Virus record (IMG/VR): IMGVR_UViG_3300008113_001050
Coordinates: 1 to 26,540 of that record
Length of the DNA stretch: 26,540 nt
Source: a virus
Direction: 5' to 3' (one strand)
Part shown: in pieces, positions 4,700 through 12,188 of the stretch
How the letters are laid out: every line of letters begins with the position of its first letter
Position numbering within the stretch: position 1 is the first letter of the stretch
Notes under the pieces: generated by a model
Told to the model about the DNA's origin: nothing
Database searches by the model: none
What the model saw: only the letters and a program-made list of their open reading frames with translations
Made by a program: the position numbers and the translations under genes

Positions 4700-6833
4700 A
4701 GTCGTCTTCTCCTGACTCTAGTAGGTCTTGAATTAAGGAATTAAGAGAAGGAGTTTCCTCCTTGATTTCATCCGTCTTGTGATCATAAGTGTTCTGATAG
4801 TAAGACGTTTTCCAACCGTATTTGTATGTAGTCAACAAATCAGTTGCCATTACCGAGACTGGGACTTCATTATCTGGATAGTTTTCTGGGTTGTAACTCC
4901 AGTTTCCAGAGATGGCTTGGTCGAAAAACTTTTGGATAACAGCAACGACATTAATATAGCCGTTGTTGTTAGGCATATCCCACAAAAGAGTATAGTTATT
5001 TTTGAGGCTGGAGTACTGCGGTACGATTTGCTTAAGGGGGCCTTTTTTAGATTTTTTAACGGACAAATAGCCCCTAGGAGGCTCGATTCCGTTTGTAGCG
5101 TTTGACACCACGGAACTGCTCTCTGATGGCATTTGAGCGGACAAGGTTGAATGCCGTAAGCCCTTGTCCATAATATCTCTCCGTAGTGCTTCCCAGTCAT
5201 GCTGATACCCCACTGCAGTAATTTCGTCTACGTCTTTTTTGTAGGTGTCGATAGGAAGAATTCCTTGCGAGTATTTCGTTCTATTGAAATAATCACAGGC
5301 ACCCTTTTCTTTTGCAAGTTGATTTGATGCTTTGAGTAGATAATATTGGAAGGACTCAGACAGTCCATGTACAGCGTCCCAAGCCTCCTGAGAGTCGTAT
5401 TTAAAGCCCAGCTTAGCCAGGTAGTGTGCAAGACCAATATAACCTACTCCAAGCGACCTACGAGCCTTTGTAGACACTTCTGCAGCCTTCACAGGGTACT
5501 CTTGATAATCAATGATTTCATCAAGGGCACGAACTGAAAGATCACATAGTTCTTCCAATTCTTCATCAGACTTCACTTTACCAACATTGACAGCAGAAAG
5601 AATGCAAAGAGCAATCTCACCATCACCATCAATATGGTTGATAGGATCTGTAGGAAGTGTAATTTCCTGACAAAGGTTAGACATGTTTACCTTGTCAAGG
5701 AAAGAACTATGCGTATTGCTATGATCAATGTTCATAATATAAACACGACCAGTCTCAGCACGTTCCTTTAGGAGATCCAGAACGAGTTGTTGAGCCTTAA
5801 CAGTTTTCTTCGGAATGGACGAATCTTTTTCGTATGAAACATAGAGATCATCAAACTGATCTGTTCCGAAAGAATCATATAATCCAGGTACATCATGTGG
5901 GGAGAAAAGCGTGATGTCGCCATCTTGAATAAACCTTTCATAAAAGATCTTACTAATTTGAATAGAATAATCCAGTTTACGAACTCGATTATCTTCAGTT
6001 CCTTTGTTATTTTTGAGAACAATAATGTCCTCTATTTCTTGGTGCCAGATTGGGAAGTGGACTGTCGCGGATCCACCTCGTATGCCATTTTGCGTACAAC
6101 ATCTGACAGTCGCTTCAAACTTCTTGAGAAATGGTACAACACCCGTGTGTTGAACACAACTAGCAAATTGTCTAAGCGGAGTTCGCACTCCCGCCATGAT
6201 TGGTGTTGGGATGTTGAGTTTGTGCTTGCTGATTGCGTCGTAGTATCGTTTGACATAAGAAAGACGTTTCTCTTTTGGATAATCTGCAAAGACCGTCATT
6301 GCGATCAGCATATACATGAACTGAGGAGTTTCATATACTTTCCCAGAACTACGATCCTGGACAAGATACTTATCTACAACTTGACGGAGACCTGCATAAG
6401 TAAACAGGAAGTCACGATCATGATCCATATAACGATCAAGATCTGCATAATCACTCATTGTATATTTGGTGATAAGATCTCGATCATAGATCCCATTGTC
6501 AACACCAGCAAAAACATGCTTAGAAAGATTAGGAAGATCCCTCATCTTTCCAAAGATAGACTTTCTAATAGAAAAGAGAAGAAGTCTAGCAGCAACAAAT
6601 TGATAATTTGGATGCTCAAGATCGATAAGATCACTGGCACTACGAATCAAAATTTCTTGAATTTCGTTGGTAGTAATTCCATCATAGAATTGGATACCAG
6701 ATTGCATCTCTACTTGACTTGCAGAAACGCCTGCAAGACCTTCACAAGAAGCTTCAACCATTACATGAAGCTTATCTAGGTTCAAAGGCTCTAGAGCCCC
6801 ATTACGCTTAACTACTTTAGTTCCGTTACTCAT
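4680..6833 (-). CDS. nrdA: Ribonucleotide reductase class Ia alpha subunit (NrdA) with internal in-frame deletion
   Basis: 717 residues from ATG 6833, whose ATGA overlaps the gp61 stop; GGAAG lies upstream. Order: ATP-cone (residues 6-95), first redox Cys226 (FASCV), loop 2 (NGIRGGSAT), thiyl Cys388 with Asn386 and Glu390 (NLCQE), second redox Cys410, and C-terminal CESCKI. The segment between Cys226 and HTGVVPF is missing. In Escherichia coli NrdA the distance Cys225-Cys439 is 214 residues, and here it is 162. The lost stretch would hold specificity loop 1 and the conserved RAGIGIN region. The frame is intact and both sides read normally. This is either a defective or altered enzyme or a sequence assembly fault. 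An earlier ATG (6890) is possible but lies inside gp61. Confidence 0.95.
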   Translation of the reverse strand: MSNGTKVVKRNGALEPLNLDKLHVMVEASCEGLAGVSASQVEMQSGIQFYDGITTNEIQEILIRSASDLIDLEHPNYQFVAARLLLFSIRKSIFGKMRDLPNLSKHVFAGVDNGIYDRDLITKYTMSDYADLDRYMDHDRDFLFTYAGLRQVVDKYLVQDRSSGKVYETPQFMYMLIAMTVFADYPKEKRLSYVKRYYDAISKHKLNIPTPIMAGVRTPLRQFASCVQHTGVVPFLKKFEATVRCCTQNGIRGGSATVHFPIWHQEIEDIIVLKNNKGTEDNRVRKLDYSIQISKIFYERFIQDGDITLFSPHDVPGLYDSFGTDQFDDLYVSYEKDSSIPKKTVKAQQLVLDLLKERAETGRVYIMNIDHSNTHSSFLDKVNMSNLCQEITLPTDPINHIDGDGEIALCILSAVNVGKVKSDEELEELCDLSVRALDEIIDYQEYPVKAAEVSTKARRSLGVGYIGLAHYLAKLGFKYDSQEAWDAVHGLSESFQYYLLKASNQLAKEKGACDYFNRTKYSQGILPIDTYKKDVDEITAVGYQHDWEALRRDIMDKGLRHSTLSAQMPSESSSVVSNATNGIEPPRGYLSVKKSKKGPLKQIVPQYSSLKNNYTLLWDMPNNNGYINVVAVIQKFFDQAISGNWSYNPENYPDNEVPVSVMATDLLTTYKYGWKTSYYQNTYDHKTDEIKEETPSLNSLIQDLLESGEDDCESCKI

Positions 6834-7804
6834 ACTTTCTTCCATTCTTGAAATTTGATCTTGGCTTCTAAGCCCCCAAAAGTTGTGCATTGAATAAGTT
6901 GATTGACATCTCTACCAGCTAATACCATGTCATTTATATCTTTTTCTTTGATTGTATTTTTCCAAACTACTACCTTGTTTCCACTGTCGATGACTTTTGC
7001 CATTCTATCACAGATTTGTTTGTTACGAGGTTCGTTATCAAAAATATAAACGATGTCCCAATTATAATTGGTGAGATCCACATCAGCACCACACATAGCA
7101 ACTCCGTTTTCGACAAATAATGAATCGAAGGGACCTTCAGTAACGTATACAGTGGACTTTTCATTTACTCGTTCCAACCCAAAGATTTTAGGAAATGATT
7201 TATCAAATATATTTGTAAGATACCTAAGCTTTGATTTTGGGTCGAGTGACCTTGCTTGATATCCAAATAGATTTTTCTCTTGTGATAGTAGTGGAATGAT
7301 GATTCTTGATTCTCTATAAGAATTAGATACGCCAGCCCAAGCATTGTAATCCTCCGCGTAGTATAGCTTGGAAAAGTATTCCTCTGGTATTTTTCTATTG
7401 GAAAGATACTGCCTTGCTGGATGTGTTGTATTTAGTTTCTTTATTGACGGAAGATCAAATAGTGGTTTTGAAAAGTTAGGCTTTTCAAACTTAAATTCTG
7501 GTTCTGGTGCAACTGTTCCTTTACCAGTTAAACCCTCCTTATATCGTTCTAGGAGATATTCTTTATAGAGTGTCTCATCAATATCCTTCAAAAAATATGT
7601 GAAAGACCTAGTTACACCACAGTTGTGGCATTTAAAGTTGTGATCGGACTTGTGCTTATACAGATATCCCCTAGCCCTATTCTTGTTCTTTTGGGAGTCT
7701 CCGCAGTAAGGACACCTGAAGTTGTATAGCCCATCTTTTTTTCTGGCGAACTTAGCCAGACGGGGCGATAGGAGCCCAATGTACTTACTGTCAACGTAAC
7801 TCAT
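6830..7804 (-). CDS. 61: T4 gp61-type DNA primase
   Basis: 324 residues, ATG 7804 overlapping the previous stop (ATGA). The N-terminal zinc ribbon has Cys31, Cys34, Cys59 and Cys62 (RCPYCGDS and KCHNCG). A TOPRIM catalytic fold follows: VYVTEGPFDSLF with its glutamate, then DIVYIFDNEPRN with the metal-binding Asp, and EKDINDMV. It synthesises RNA primers for lagging-strand replication with the gp41 helicase. First gene of a gp61-nrdA-nrdB-oxygenase operon that links priming to dNTP supply, with a strong promoter 31 bases upstream. Length is close to T4 gp61 (342). Confidence 0.95.
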   Translation of the reverse strand: MSYVDSKYIGLLSPRLAKFARKKDGLYNFRCPYCGDSQKNKNRARGYLYKHKSDHNFKCHNCGVTRSFTYFLKDIDETLYKEYLLERYKEGLTGKGTVAPEPEFKFEKPNFSKPLFDLPSIKKLNTTHPARQYLSNRKIPEEYFSKLYYAEDYNAWAGVSNSYRESRIIIPLLSQEKNLFGYQARSLDPKSKLRYLTNIFDKSFPKIFGLERVNEKSTVYVTEGPFDSLFVENGVAMCGADVDLTNYNWDIVYIFDNEPRNKQICDRMAKVIDSGNKVVVWKNTIKEKDINDMVLAGRDVNQLIQCTTFGGLEAKIKFQEWKKV

Positions 7805-8232
7805 CTAATAGTGGAACTAGGTTGGGATCTCTCCATTGTACTACCCATTTGTCCAACTGTCAAGAGTCTGGGAACAAATGCATTGATGGTGCTGATGACT
7901 ATGACGGTTACGGCGAGAACACCGCCAACTTGCCATCTAAATTTTGACAATTCTTGAATTTTATTTTCTATCTGATCAAACTTACTAAACATAATCTCAT
8001 GTTCTTTTTCATCCCTTTCCTTGATCTCATCAATCATTTTAATAAGAAGTTGATCAGACTTTGCATTCTGTTCTATTTGCTGATCATGCCTAGCAAGGAT
8101 TGTTGCAATACGAGAATTACCTTCAGAGATTTTATCAACAGCAGCTTCCAGCTTCGCAAGCATCTCTCTAGAGAGATCTTCGTAAATATCTAACTTAGAT
8201 TCCAATACCGCTACTTTTGCTTGACTGAACAT
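7801..8232 (-). CDS. Coiled-coil protein with C-terminal membrane helix (143 aa)
   Basis: ATG at 8232. Residues 5-95 are a long charged coiled coil (LESKLDIYEDLSREMLAKLE, then further heptad-like repeats to IQELSKF). Residues about 101-120 are one hydrophobic helix (VGGVLAVTVIVISTINAFV), and a short polar tail follows. The arrangement is like the XhlA/haemolysin family of phage membrane proteins, in which a coiled coil is anchored by one C-terminal span. No catalytic residues. It overlaps the preceding gene by 38 bases and the gp61 start by ATGA. Lysis accessory or membrane-attached adaptor are both possible. Confidence 0.75.
   Translation of the reverse strand: MFSQAKVAVLESKLDIYEDLSREMLAKLEAAVDKISEGNSRIATILARHDQQIEQNAKSDQLLIKMIDEIKERDEKEHEIMFSKFDQIENKIQELSKFRWQVGGVLAVTVIVISTINAFVPRLLTVGQMGSTMERSQPSSTIR
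7835..7863 (-). promoter_or_regulatory. Sigma-70 promoter for gp61-nrdA-nrdB
   Basis: TTGACA (7858-7863), 17-bp spacer, TACAAT (7835-7840), inside the 3' end of the 7801..8232 gene. Expected start near 7828, giving a short 24-base leader to gp61. Confidence 0.82.
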
Positions 8233-8413
8233 TTCTCATCCAGGGTTTACGAGAATTTGTGCCCAAATACAAATACTTTTTATTCTTCTTGTGAACAGGT
8301 GGATCATCACCTGCTTCTCTAGTACCAGCAATTTGACCACCACCTACGTTTGTGGTAGGTGCTTCCTCATGCATTCTTCTAATAATATCTATAATTCTAT
8401 CGATTTTGTTCAT
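8195..8413 (-). CDS. Small conserved-type cyanophage protein (72 aa)
   Basis: Start ATG 8413 overlaps the stop of the 8410..8781 gene (ATGA), which favours it over an upstream in-frame codon at 8437. It has an N-terminal amphipathic helix (NKIDRIIDIIRRMHEE), a Gly/Thr-rich central loop (TTNVGGGQIAGTREAGDDPP) and a basic tail (KKNKKYLYLGTNSRKPW). No known domain. The block of small genes 8195-9357 resembles late or structural clusters of T4-like cyanophages. The last 12 codons overlap the next gene, so its C-terminus is unusually extended. Confidence 0.72.
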   Translation of the reverse strand: MNKIDRIIDIIRRMHEEAPTTNVGGGQIAGTREAGDDPPVHKKNKKYLYLGTNSRKPWMRNVQSSKSSGIGI

Positions 8414-8781
8414 AGATTTTGTAACTGTTGTAAACAATTATAGTCTAACTCGATATCATGAAGTATAGATCTAGGGTACTCTGGAAACCTTTGTAGGAAT
8501 ATCATAAAGGTTTTCAGAATACCCCATAAGTCTTTATCAATCTTGAAAAATAATAATGGTGTGGCAGCGTCACCAAAAATATTATACAAGATTAAAAAAT
8601 GATTAATGAGAAGATGAGTCTTCAAATCACCACCATTCTTATATTTTCTAAGTAATCTTTTGATGTACTTAAATTTTTTCATGTCCTCAAGAAAATCTTC
8701 TTGAGTTACTGCCTGTGGATTTTCATAATGTTTAATAGCAAACATCATGTAATTGTTATCATTCAACTCATCAAATCTCAT
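8410..8781 (-). CDS. Conserved-type helical cyanophage protein (123 aa), DUF7207-like
   Basis: ATG at 8781, 9 bases after the stop of the upstream structural gene. All-helical: MRFDELNDNNYMMFAIKHYENPQ opens, then FLEDMKKFKYIKRLLRKY, DLKTHLLINHFLILYNIFGD, LLFFKIDKDLWGILKTFMIFL and PEYPRSILHDIELD. No membrane span that would be stable, and no catalytic motif. The pattern is familiar from T4-like phages of cyanobacteria, where it is carried next to structural genes. The function is not known to me. Confidence 0.78.
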   Translation of the reverse strand: MRFDELNDNNYMMFAIKHYENPQAVTQEDFLEDMKKFKYIKRLLRKYKNGGDLKTHLLINHFLILYNIFGDAATPLLFFKIDKDLWGILKTFMIFLQRFPEYPRSILHDIELDYNCLQQLQNL

Positions 8782-8790
8782 ACCATATTA

Positions 8791-9357
8791 TCAGCTATCT
8801 GGATATTTAGTATCATCGGCAGCATCATTAGTAATAGAACTTCCTGCAACTAAAGTTTCAGTCTTAACTCTAAGTTTTCCATGCTGATCAATGTAAGTAG
8901 TAACACCAACCCATCCAGAATGTGTTGGAGCAAATTTGCGGGCGGCTCCACTTGCAGCTCTAGCTACGCTTAGTTCAGTATTGTCTACACCAAAAACTCC
9001 AGTAAATACTGGATTTGTTGAAAAGCCCGTTGTTTTTGTTTCTGGTGCTCTATAAACCGAATCACCAAGAGTGTAAATTGGTTCTTCAGAGATATTATAA
9101 GTAGCACCTGCGGTAACAGTTGTTAAACCAGAAACAAAGTTTGCTGTACTAGCAATAGAAATTGTTGTAGATGTAAATCCAGTGATGACTGCATAACCAT
9201 AGGTTGCTCCAGCTCCAACAGTTATTACGTCCCCAGTATTAATACCAGCAGTGGTAAATGTAACCACGCCGACACTACCAACTACAGTTTTAGTGCCAAG
9301 ATTAACAGCAATGGTTCCTGCTGAATAAACAGAATCTTTCTTGCCCCATAGAGCCAT
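8791..9357 (-). CDS. Virion structural protein (188 aa), MALWG type
   Basis: ATG 9357 with AGGGTAAG upstream and a TATAAATA late promoter 35 bases away. It begins MALWGKKDSVYSAGTIAV and is rich in Gly, Thr, Val and short beta-strands. Repeated motifs such as FTTAGINTGDVITVGAGATYG suggest a beta-rich capsid decoration or tail component. The C-terminal part (HSGWVGVTTYIDQHGKLRVKTE, ending DDTKYPDS) matches a protein type widespread in cyanomyoviruses. There is no cysteine and no signal peptide. Late expression fits a virion role. Confidence 0.82.
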   Translation of the reverse strand: MALWGKKDSVYSAGTIAVNLGTKTVVGSVGVVTFTTAGINTGDVITVGAGATYGYAVITGFTSTTISIASTANFVSGLTTVTAGATYNISEEPIYTLGDSVYRAPETKTTGFSTNPVFTGVFGVDNTELSVARAASGAARKFAPTHSGWVGVTTYIDQHGKLRVKTETLVAGSSITNDAADDTKYPDS

Positions 9358-9391
9358 GTGTCTTACCCTAAACGAATTTTTTTGCTATTTG

Positions 9392-9399
9392 TATTTATA
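9392..9399 (-). promoter_or_regulatory. T4-type late promoter TATAAATA
   Basis: Perfect TATAAATA on the minus strand, 35 bases upstream of the ATG of the MALWG structural gene. T4-like phages use this -10-only element with gp55/gp33 and the sliding clamp. Confidence 0.8.
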
Positions 9400-9413
9400 A
9401 AAAATAGAGATTT

Positions 9414-9578
9414 TTACTTTGTACTATTTTTTCGTAAAATAATTCTCAAAAAATCAATAATGAAACAGAGAATACTATTCTCTTTCATTTTTGGATTCCT
9501 ACCTATCCATTCAGATAAAGCAAGAAGGGATCCCAAGAAAATCGTGAGACCCCAATTAGTTGCTATGCAGGTAATCAT
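9414..9578 (-). CDS. Small membrane protein (54 aa), holin-like candidate
   Basis: ATG at 9578 overlaps the TGA of the 59-aa gene (ATGA). It encodes 54 residues: MITCIATNWG, then a hydrophobic stretch (LTIFLGSLLALSEWIG), a short polar turn (RNPKMKENS), a second hydrophobic stretch (ILCFIIDFLRIIL) and a basic end (RKNSTK). Two short spans with a basic tail resemble small class II holins. The SEWIGxNPKxKxNS motif looks like a conserved small phage membrane protein type. A lysis role is inferred only from size and topology. A hairpin (AGAGAATA/TATTCTCT, 9466-9482) lies within the gene. Confidence 0.72.
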   Translation of the reverse strand: MITCIATNWGLTIFLGSLLALSEWIGRNPKMKENSILCFIIDFLRIILRKNSTK

Positions 9579-9754
9579 GCTTCAGCTTGTGGCTTGAAGA
9601 GAAGTTCCTTAACAGTAGCAAGAACCATATCGTCAATGCTATTGTCAGTGGACTTTACATACTTTTCAAGAAGAGAAATAACAAGATTTTTAACTGCTGG
9701 ATGTGTAGCAATTTGAAGAAGAATTGGTTTTACAACCGCTACTACTGCTCCCAT
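9575..9754 (-). CDS. Small helical protein (59 aa), paired with the holin-like gene
   Basis: ATG 9754 with AAGAGGGT just upstream, 59 residues. The N-terminus is hydrophobic (MGAVVAVVKPILLQIATHP). Amphipathic helices follow (AVKNLVISLLEKYVKS, then DDMVLATVKELLF), ending KPQAEA. It has its own late promoter (CCTAAATA, 9782-9789) and is translationally coupled to the 54-aa membrane gene. Possibly a membrane-associated partner in lysis or a minor virion protein. No known domain recognised. Confidence 0.75.
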   Translation of the reverse strand: MGAVVAVVKPILLQIATHPAVKNLVISLLEKYVKSTDNSIDDMVLATVKELLFKPQAEA

Positions 9755-9781
9755 GATACCCTCTTAGGTAAGAACCAAATT

Positions 9782-9789
9782 TATTTAGG
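9782..9789 (-). promoter_or_regulatory. Late promoter CCTAAATA
   Basis: Minus-strand CCTAAATA, close to the cyanophage late consensus (C/TATAAATA or CTAAATA), 28 bases before the ATG of the 59-aa gene and just past the stop of the large Pro-rich gene. Confidence 0.65.
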
Positions 9790-9791
9790 AT

Positions 9792-11420
9792 TTAAACCTT
9801 TAAAGTTGATGCAGGTGCAGTTGGATCTGAAATGCCTGGAGACCATTTTGGCATTGGTAGACGTATTGGACCTCCACGACTTGGAACTTGTCCAGGCAAT
9901 CTTCCTGGTTCTCCTGGTTTGGTTGGTTTTTGTTTCGATGCTGGTTGTGTCAAGGTTTTAGTCTGAGTATTTGGTTCTGTAGGTGCTTGTGTTCCAGTTG
10001 ATACTATAACACCAGTCTTCGTGTCAACCCGTACCTTTGTGTCAGTTTTAGTATCTGGTTTTGGTTTAGTTGGTTGACGCTGTGGTTTTGGTTGTGTCTC
10101 AGGCTCTGGTTTAGTAGGTTTTCCTGGCTTTGGTGCAGGTGCTGGTTTTCCTGGCTTTGGTGTAGGAACAGGAGCTGGTGTTGGTTTAACAGGAACCAAT
10201 GGAGCTGGAGTTGGTGGTTTAATTCCTGGTGATGGAGTTTTAACAGGTTCTGGTATTTTAAACGGGGCTGGTTTAAATGGCACTCTTACACTTCTTGCGG
10301 CACCTATACCAGCACCCACTGCTCTGAATTCTCTAATATTAATTAATTCAGCACCAAGTTCGTTAGCTAATTTTTCAGCAGACTCTTTTACTTCGTGTGA
10401 ACAATCACATTCGGACTCATCGGCATTCTTTTTCCTTTTTTTTTTATCCTCACCATCTTCATAAGATGCGTGGGCTTTTCCTTCTACACTTTTCTGGGCT
10501 TTTGTTGCCTCATACAATTCTGGATTATCTTCTTTCCAGTTTGAATAGGTTTCTTTCTTGATCTTTTTCTTTTTAACTTCTCCCTTTTCCCAACCTATAC
10601 CATCACCATCATCATCCCACCAACGCTTTGGCTTCGCATCTTTAGCTTCATTAACGTTTGGGCTACCTCCAGTTTTATTACCACCACCTTCGGAAGAACC
10701 AACAACAACTACAGTCTTATATCTCTTTCTATAATCTTGTAGTGCAGACGCAGGAATTTTCTTTTGAAAAATGCTTCCATCTTCTTTAGTAACTCTTACA
10801 AGAATCTTAGCCTCTTCTTGCAACTCTACTTCTTCGTTTCTTTGCTTACCTTCTGCCTTTCTACGTGCCTGAAGAACAGCAGCAATGGCAGCTTTTCTTC
10901 TTTCTTCCTTAGATCTACCTGCTAGTCTTGGATCATTAGAGCCCTGAAAATCTTTAATCGCCATTCCAATATCTGTATTAGCAGTGATCTTCTCATCAAT
11001 CTGCTCACCTTCAAATTCTTCTTTTTTCATCGCCTCAATTTTTTTCTGTTGAATAGCATTTAATTGGTTATTCATTTCTTTAGCGCCTTTAACAAGTGGC
11101 GCTGCAGCAGCTGCAGTTCCAGCCATAAGACCAAGACGAATAGCTTGAGCTGCCATTCCTTCGGTAGCAAATTCCTCTCCAACAATAGATACGCCCAATT
11201 CACGAGCAAGTCTTGCTTTTCTCTCAGGTGACATTTTAGAACGCTTAAGATATGCCATTACAGCATCCTTACCCATGTTCTTCAGTTTATTGCGTAAGTC
11301 ATAAAGAGCTTGCGTTTCTTCAGCTTCATCACTCTTATGCTGACCATACTTTTCAGCAAGATAATTCTTATCTACGTTATCTCTGTGTTCTTCAAACGCT
11401 TGCTGCCAAGGATTAGACAT
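9792..11420 (-). CDS. Large Lys/Pro-rich structural protein (542 aa)
   Basis: ATG at 11420, opening MSNPWQQAFEEHRDNVDKNY. Residues 1-170 are charged helices with an Ala-rich hydrophobic patch (MAGTAAAAAPLV, about 107-118). About 200-245 is a beta-like segment (KILVRVTKEDGSIFQKKIPA). At about 262-285 an acidic glycine loop (RWWDDDGDGIGWEKGEV) resembles an EF-hand loop with shifted spacing. Then come basic KKKK runs, a Cys pair (ECDCSH) and a short conserved helix. The last 170 residues are almost all Pro/Lys/Thr/Gly (repeated PKPGKP). These features occur in cyanomyovirus virion proteins. A head or fibre-related role is inferred, not shown. Confidence 0.78.
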   Translation of the reverse strand: MSNPWQQAFEEHRDNVDKNYLAEKYGQHKSDEAEETQALYDLRNKLKNMGKDAVMAYLKRSKMSPERKARLARELGVSIVGEEFATEGMAAQAIRLGLMAGTAAAAAPLVKGAKEMNNQLNAIQQKKIEAMKKEEFEGEQIDEKITANTDIGMAIKDFQGSNDPRLAGRSKEERRKAAIAAVLQARRKAEGKQRNEEVELQEEAKILVRVTKEDGSIFQKKIPASALQDYRKRYKTVVVVGSSEGGGNKTGGSPNVNEAKDAKPKRWWDDDGDGIGWEKGEVKKKKIKKETYSNWKEDNPELYEATKAQKSVEGKAHASYEDGEDKKKRKKNADESECDCSHEVKESAEKLANELGAELINIREFRAVGAGIGAARSVRVPFKPAPFKIPEPVKTPSPGIKPPTPAPLVPVKPTPAPVPTPKPGKPAPAPKPGKPTKPEPETQPKPQRQPTKPKPDTKTDTKVRVDTKTGVIVSTGTQAPTEPNTQTKTLTQPASKQKPTKPGEPGRLPGQVPSRGGPIRLPMPKWSPGISDPTAPASTLKV

Positions 11421-11452
11421 ATTCCTACGTGGAGATTTTACCTACTTTTATT

Positions 11453-11460
11453 TATTTATC
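11453..11460 (-). promoter_or_regulatory. Late promoter GATAAATA, leftward
   Basis: Minus-strand GATAAATAAATAAA lies 33 bases before the ATG of the large structural gene, one mismatch from TATAAATA. It is back-to-back with a rightward late promoter at 11466-11473. Confidence 0.7.
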
Positions 11461-11465
11461 ATATT

Positions 11466-11473
11466 TCTAAATA
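11466..11473 (+). promoter_or_regulatory. Late promoter TCTAAATA, rightward
   Basis: Plus-strand TCTAAATA lies 23 bases before the ATG at 11496. It is the only promoter candidate for the lone plus-strand gene and is divergent with the leftward late promoter 6 bases away. Confidence 0.6.
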
Positions 11474-11495
11474 CAACGAGTATAATTCTTACTTC

Positions 11496-12188
11496 ATGTA
11501 TTTTGATACCATTCAAATGTTCCCCACTACTGCGTATATTGGGGAACTAAGTAATCATGTAGAGCACAAAAATAATTTTTACAAGATATATCCAAAGTAT
11601 GATTATGAAGAAACAGAATATGTAAACACAGTCAGTGAAGAATGTGGGAATCCTTTTATTCATTTAGAGCCCACATTGGAAAATTTGTTTCAAGATATAT
11701 CTTTACACATAAAAAATTATGCACATAACATATTACGTTTAAAGGATATTTTTGATGTTACAATAACAAAAACTTGGTTATCCAGAACAAGAAAGGCGGA
11801 GTATCATATACCATATCATATACATTCAACAAGCCATATATCTTTTGTATATTATGTAAACATGCCGCCAAATTCACATGCATTAAAATTTTTAAATAAA
11901 CATGAACCAAATGCACTGTTTGATGGATTGTTTACCGAAATAAAAAATAAAGATAATAATTTAATCGAGGCTTATAATGAACACAATTGTCAATCTTATA
12001 CGGTAACACCAAAAGAAGGGCATGTTTTAATTTTTCCTAGCAAGATACCACATTCAACAGCAACTATTGATCCAGAATTTACTGGTGAGAGATTAGCAAT
12101 CGTTGGTGATTGTAGTTTAATTTTGCGTGATAATGAATTAACATATTCAATGGGATATATTAATGAAAGATATTGGAAAAAATTTTAA
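11496..12188 (+). CDS. 2OG-Fe(II) oxygenase-like protein (230 aa), only plus-strand gene
   Basis: Start ATG 11496 (MYFDTIQMFPTTAYIG) is chosen because it follows the late promoter. Upstream in-frame codons lie inside the divergent gene, and an ATG at 11517 is an alternative. The pattern fits the putative 2OG-Fe(II) oxygenase type 5 family: PYHIHSTSHISFVYYVNMP with His108/His110, LKFLN, TPKEGHVLIFPSKIPHS with His186, and Arg199 in GERLAIVGD. The opening FDTIQMFPTTAYIG is typical (family members often start with a target-phrase such as LFPTPVY). Substrate unknown. It is AT-rich, with no clear Shine-Dalgarno sequence. Its stop overlaps the stop of the convergent gene within TTAA. Confidence 0.8.
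   Translation: MYFDTIQMFPTTAYIGELSNHVEHKNNFYKIYPKYDYEETEYVNTVSEECGNPFIHLEPTLENLFQDISLHIKNYAHNILRLKDIFDVTITKTWLSRTRKAEYHIPYHIHSTSHISFVYYVNMPPNSHALKFLNKHEPNALFDGLFTEIKNKDNNLIEAYNEHNCQSYTVTPKEGHVLIFPSKIPHSTATIDPEFTGERLAIVGDCSLILRDNELTYSMGYINERYWKKF

Noticed and set aside
6100-6200. Intein, group I intron or frameshift in nrdA as the cause of the missing segment
   Set aside because: The frame is continuous, with no inserted sequence, intein blocks or alternative frame carrying the missing residues nearby; the segment is simply absent.
5895-6779. Plus-strand open frame of 294 codons opposite nrdA
   Set aside because: Mirror of the well-conserved NrdA coding sequence; composition is not protein-like and no promoter precedes it.
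11310-11495. 62-codon N-terminal extension of the plus-strand oxygenase
   Set aside because: It overlaps the divergent structural gene in antisense and both late promoters, and the family head starts at the ATG at 11496.
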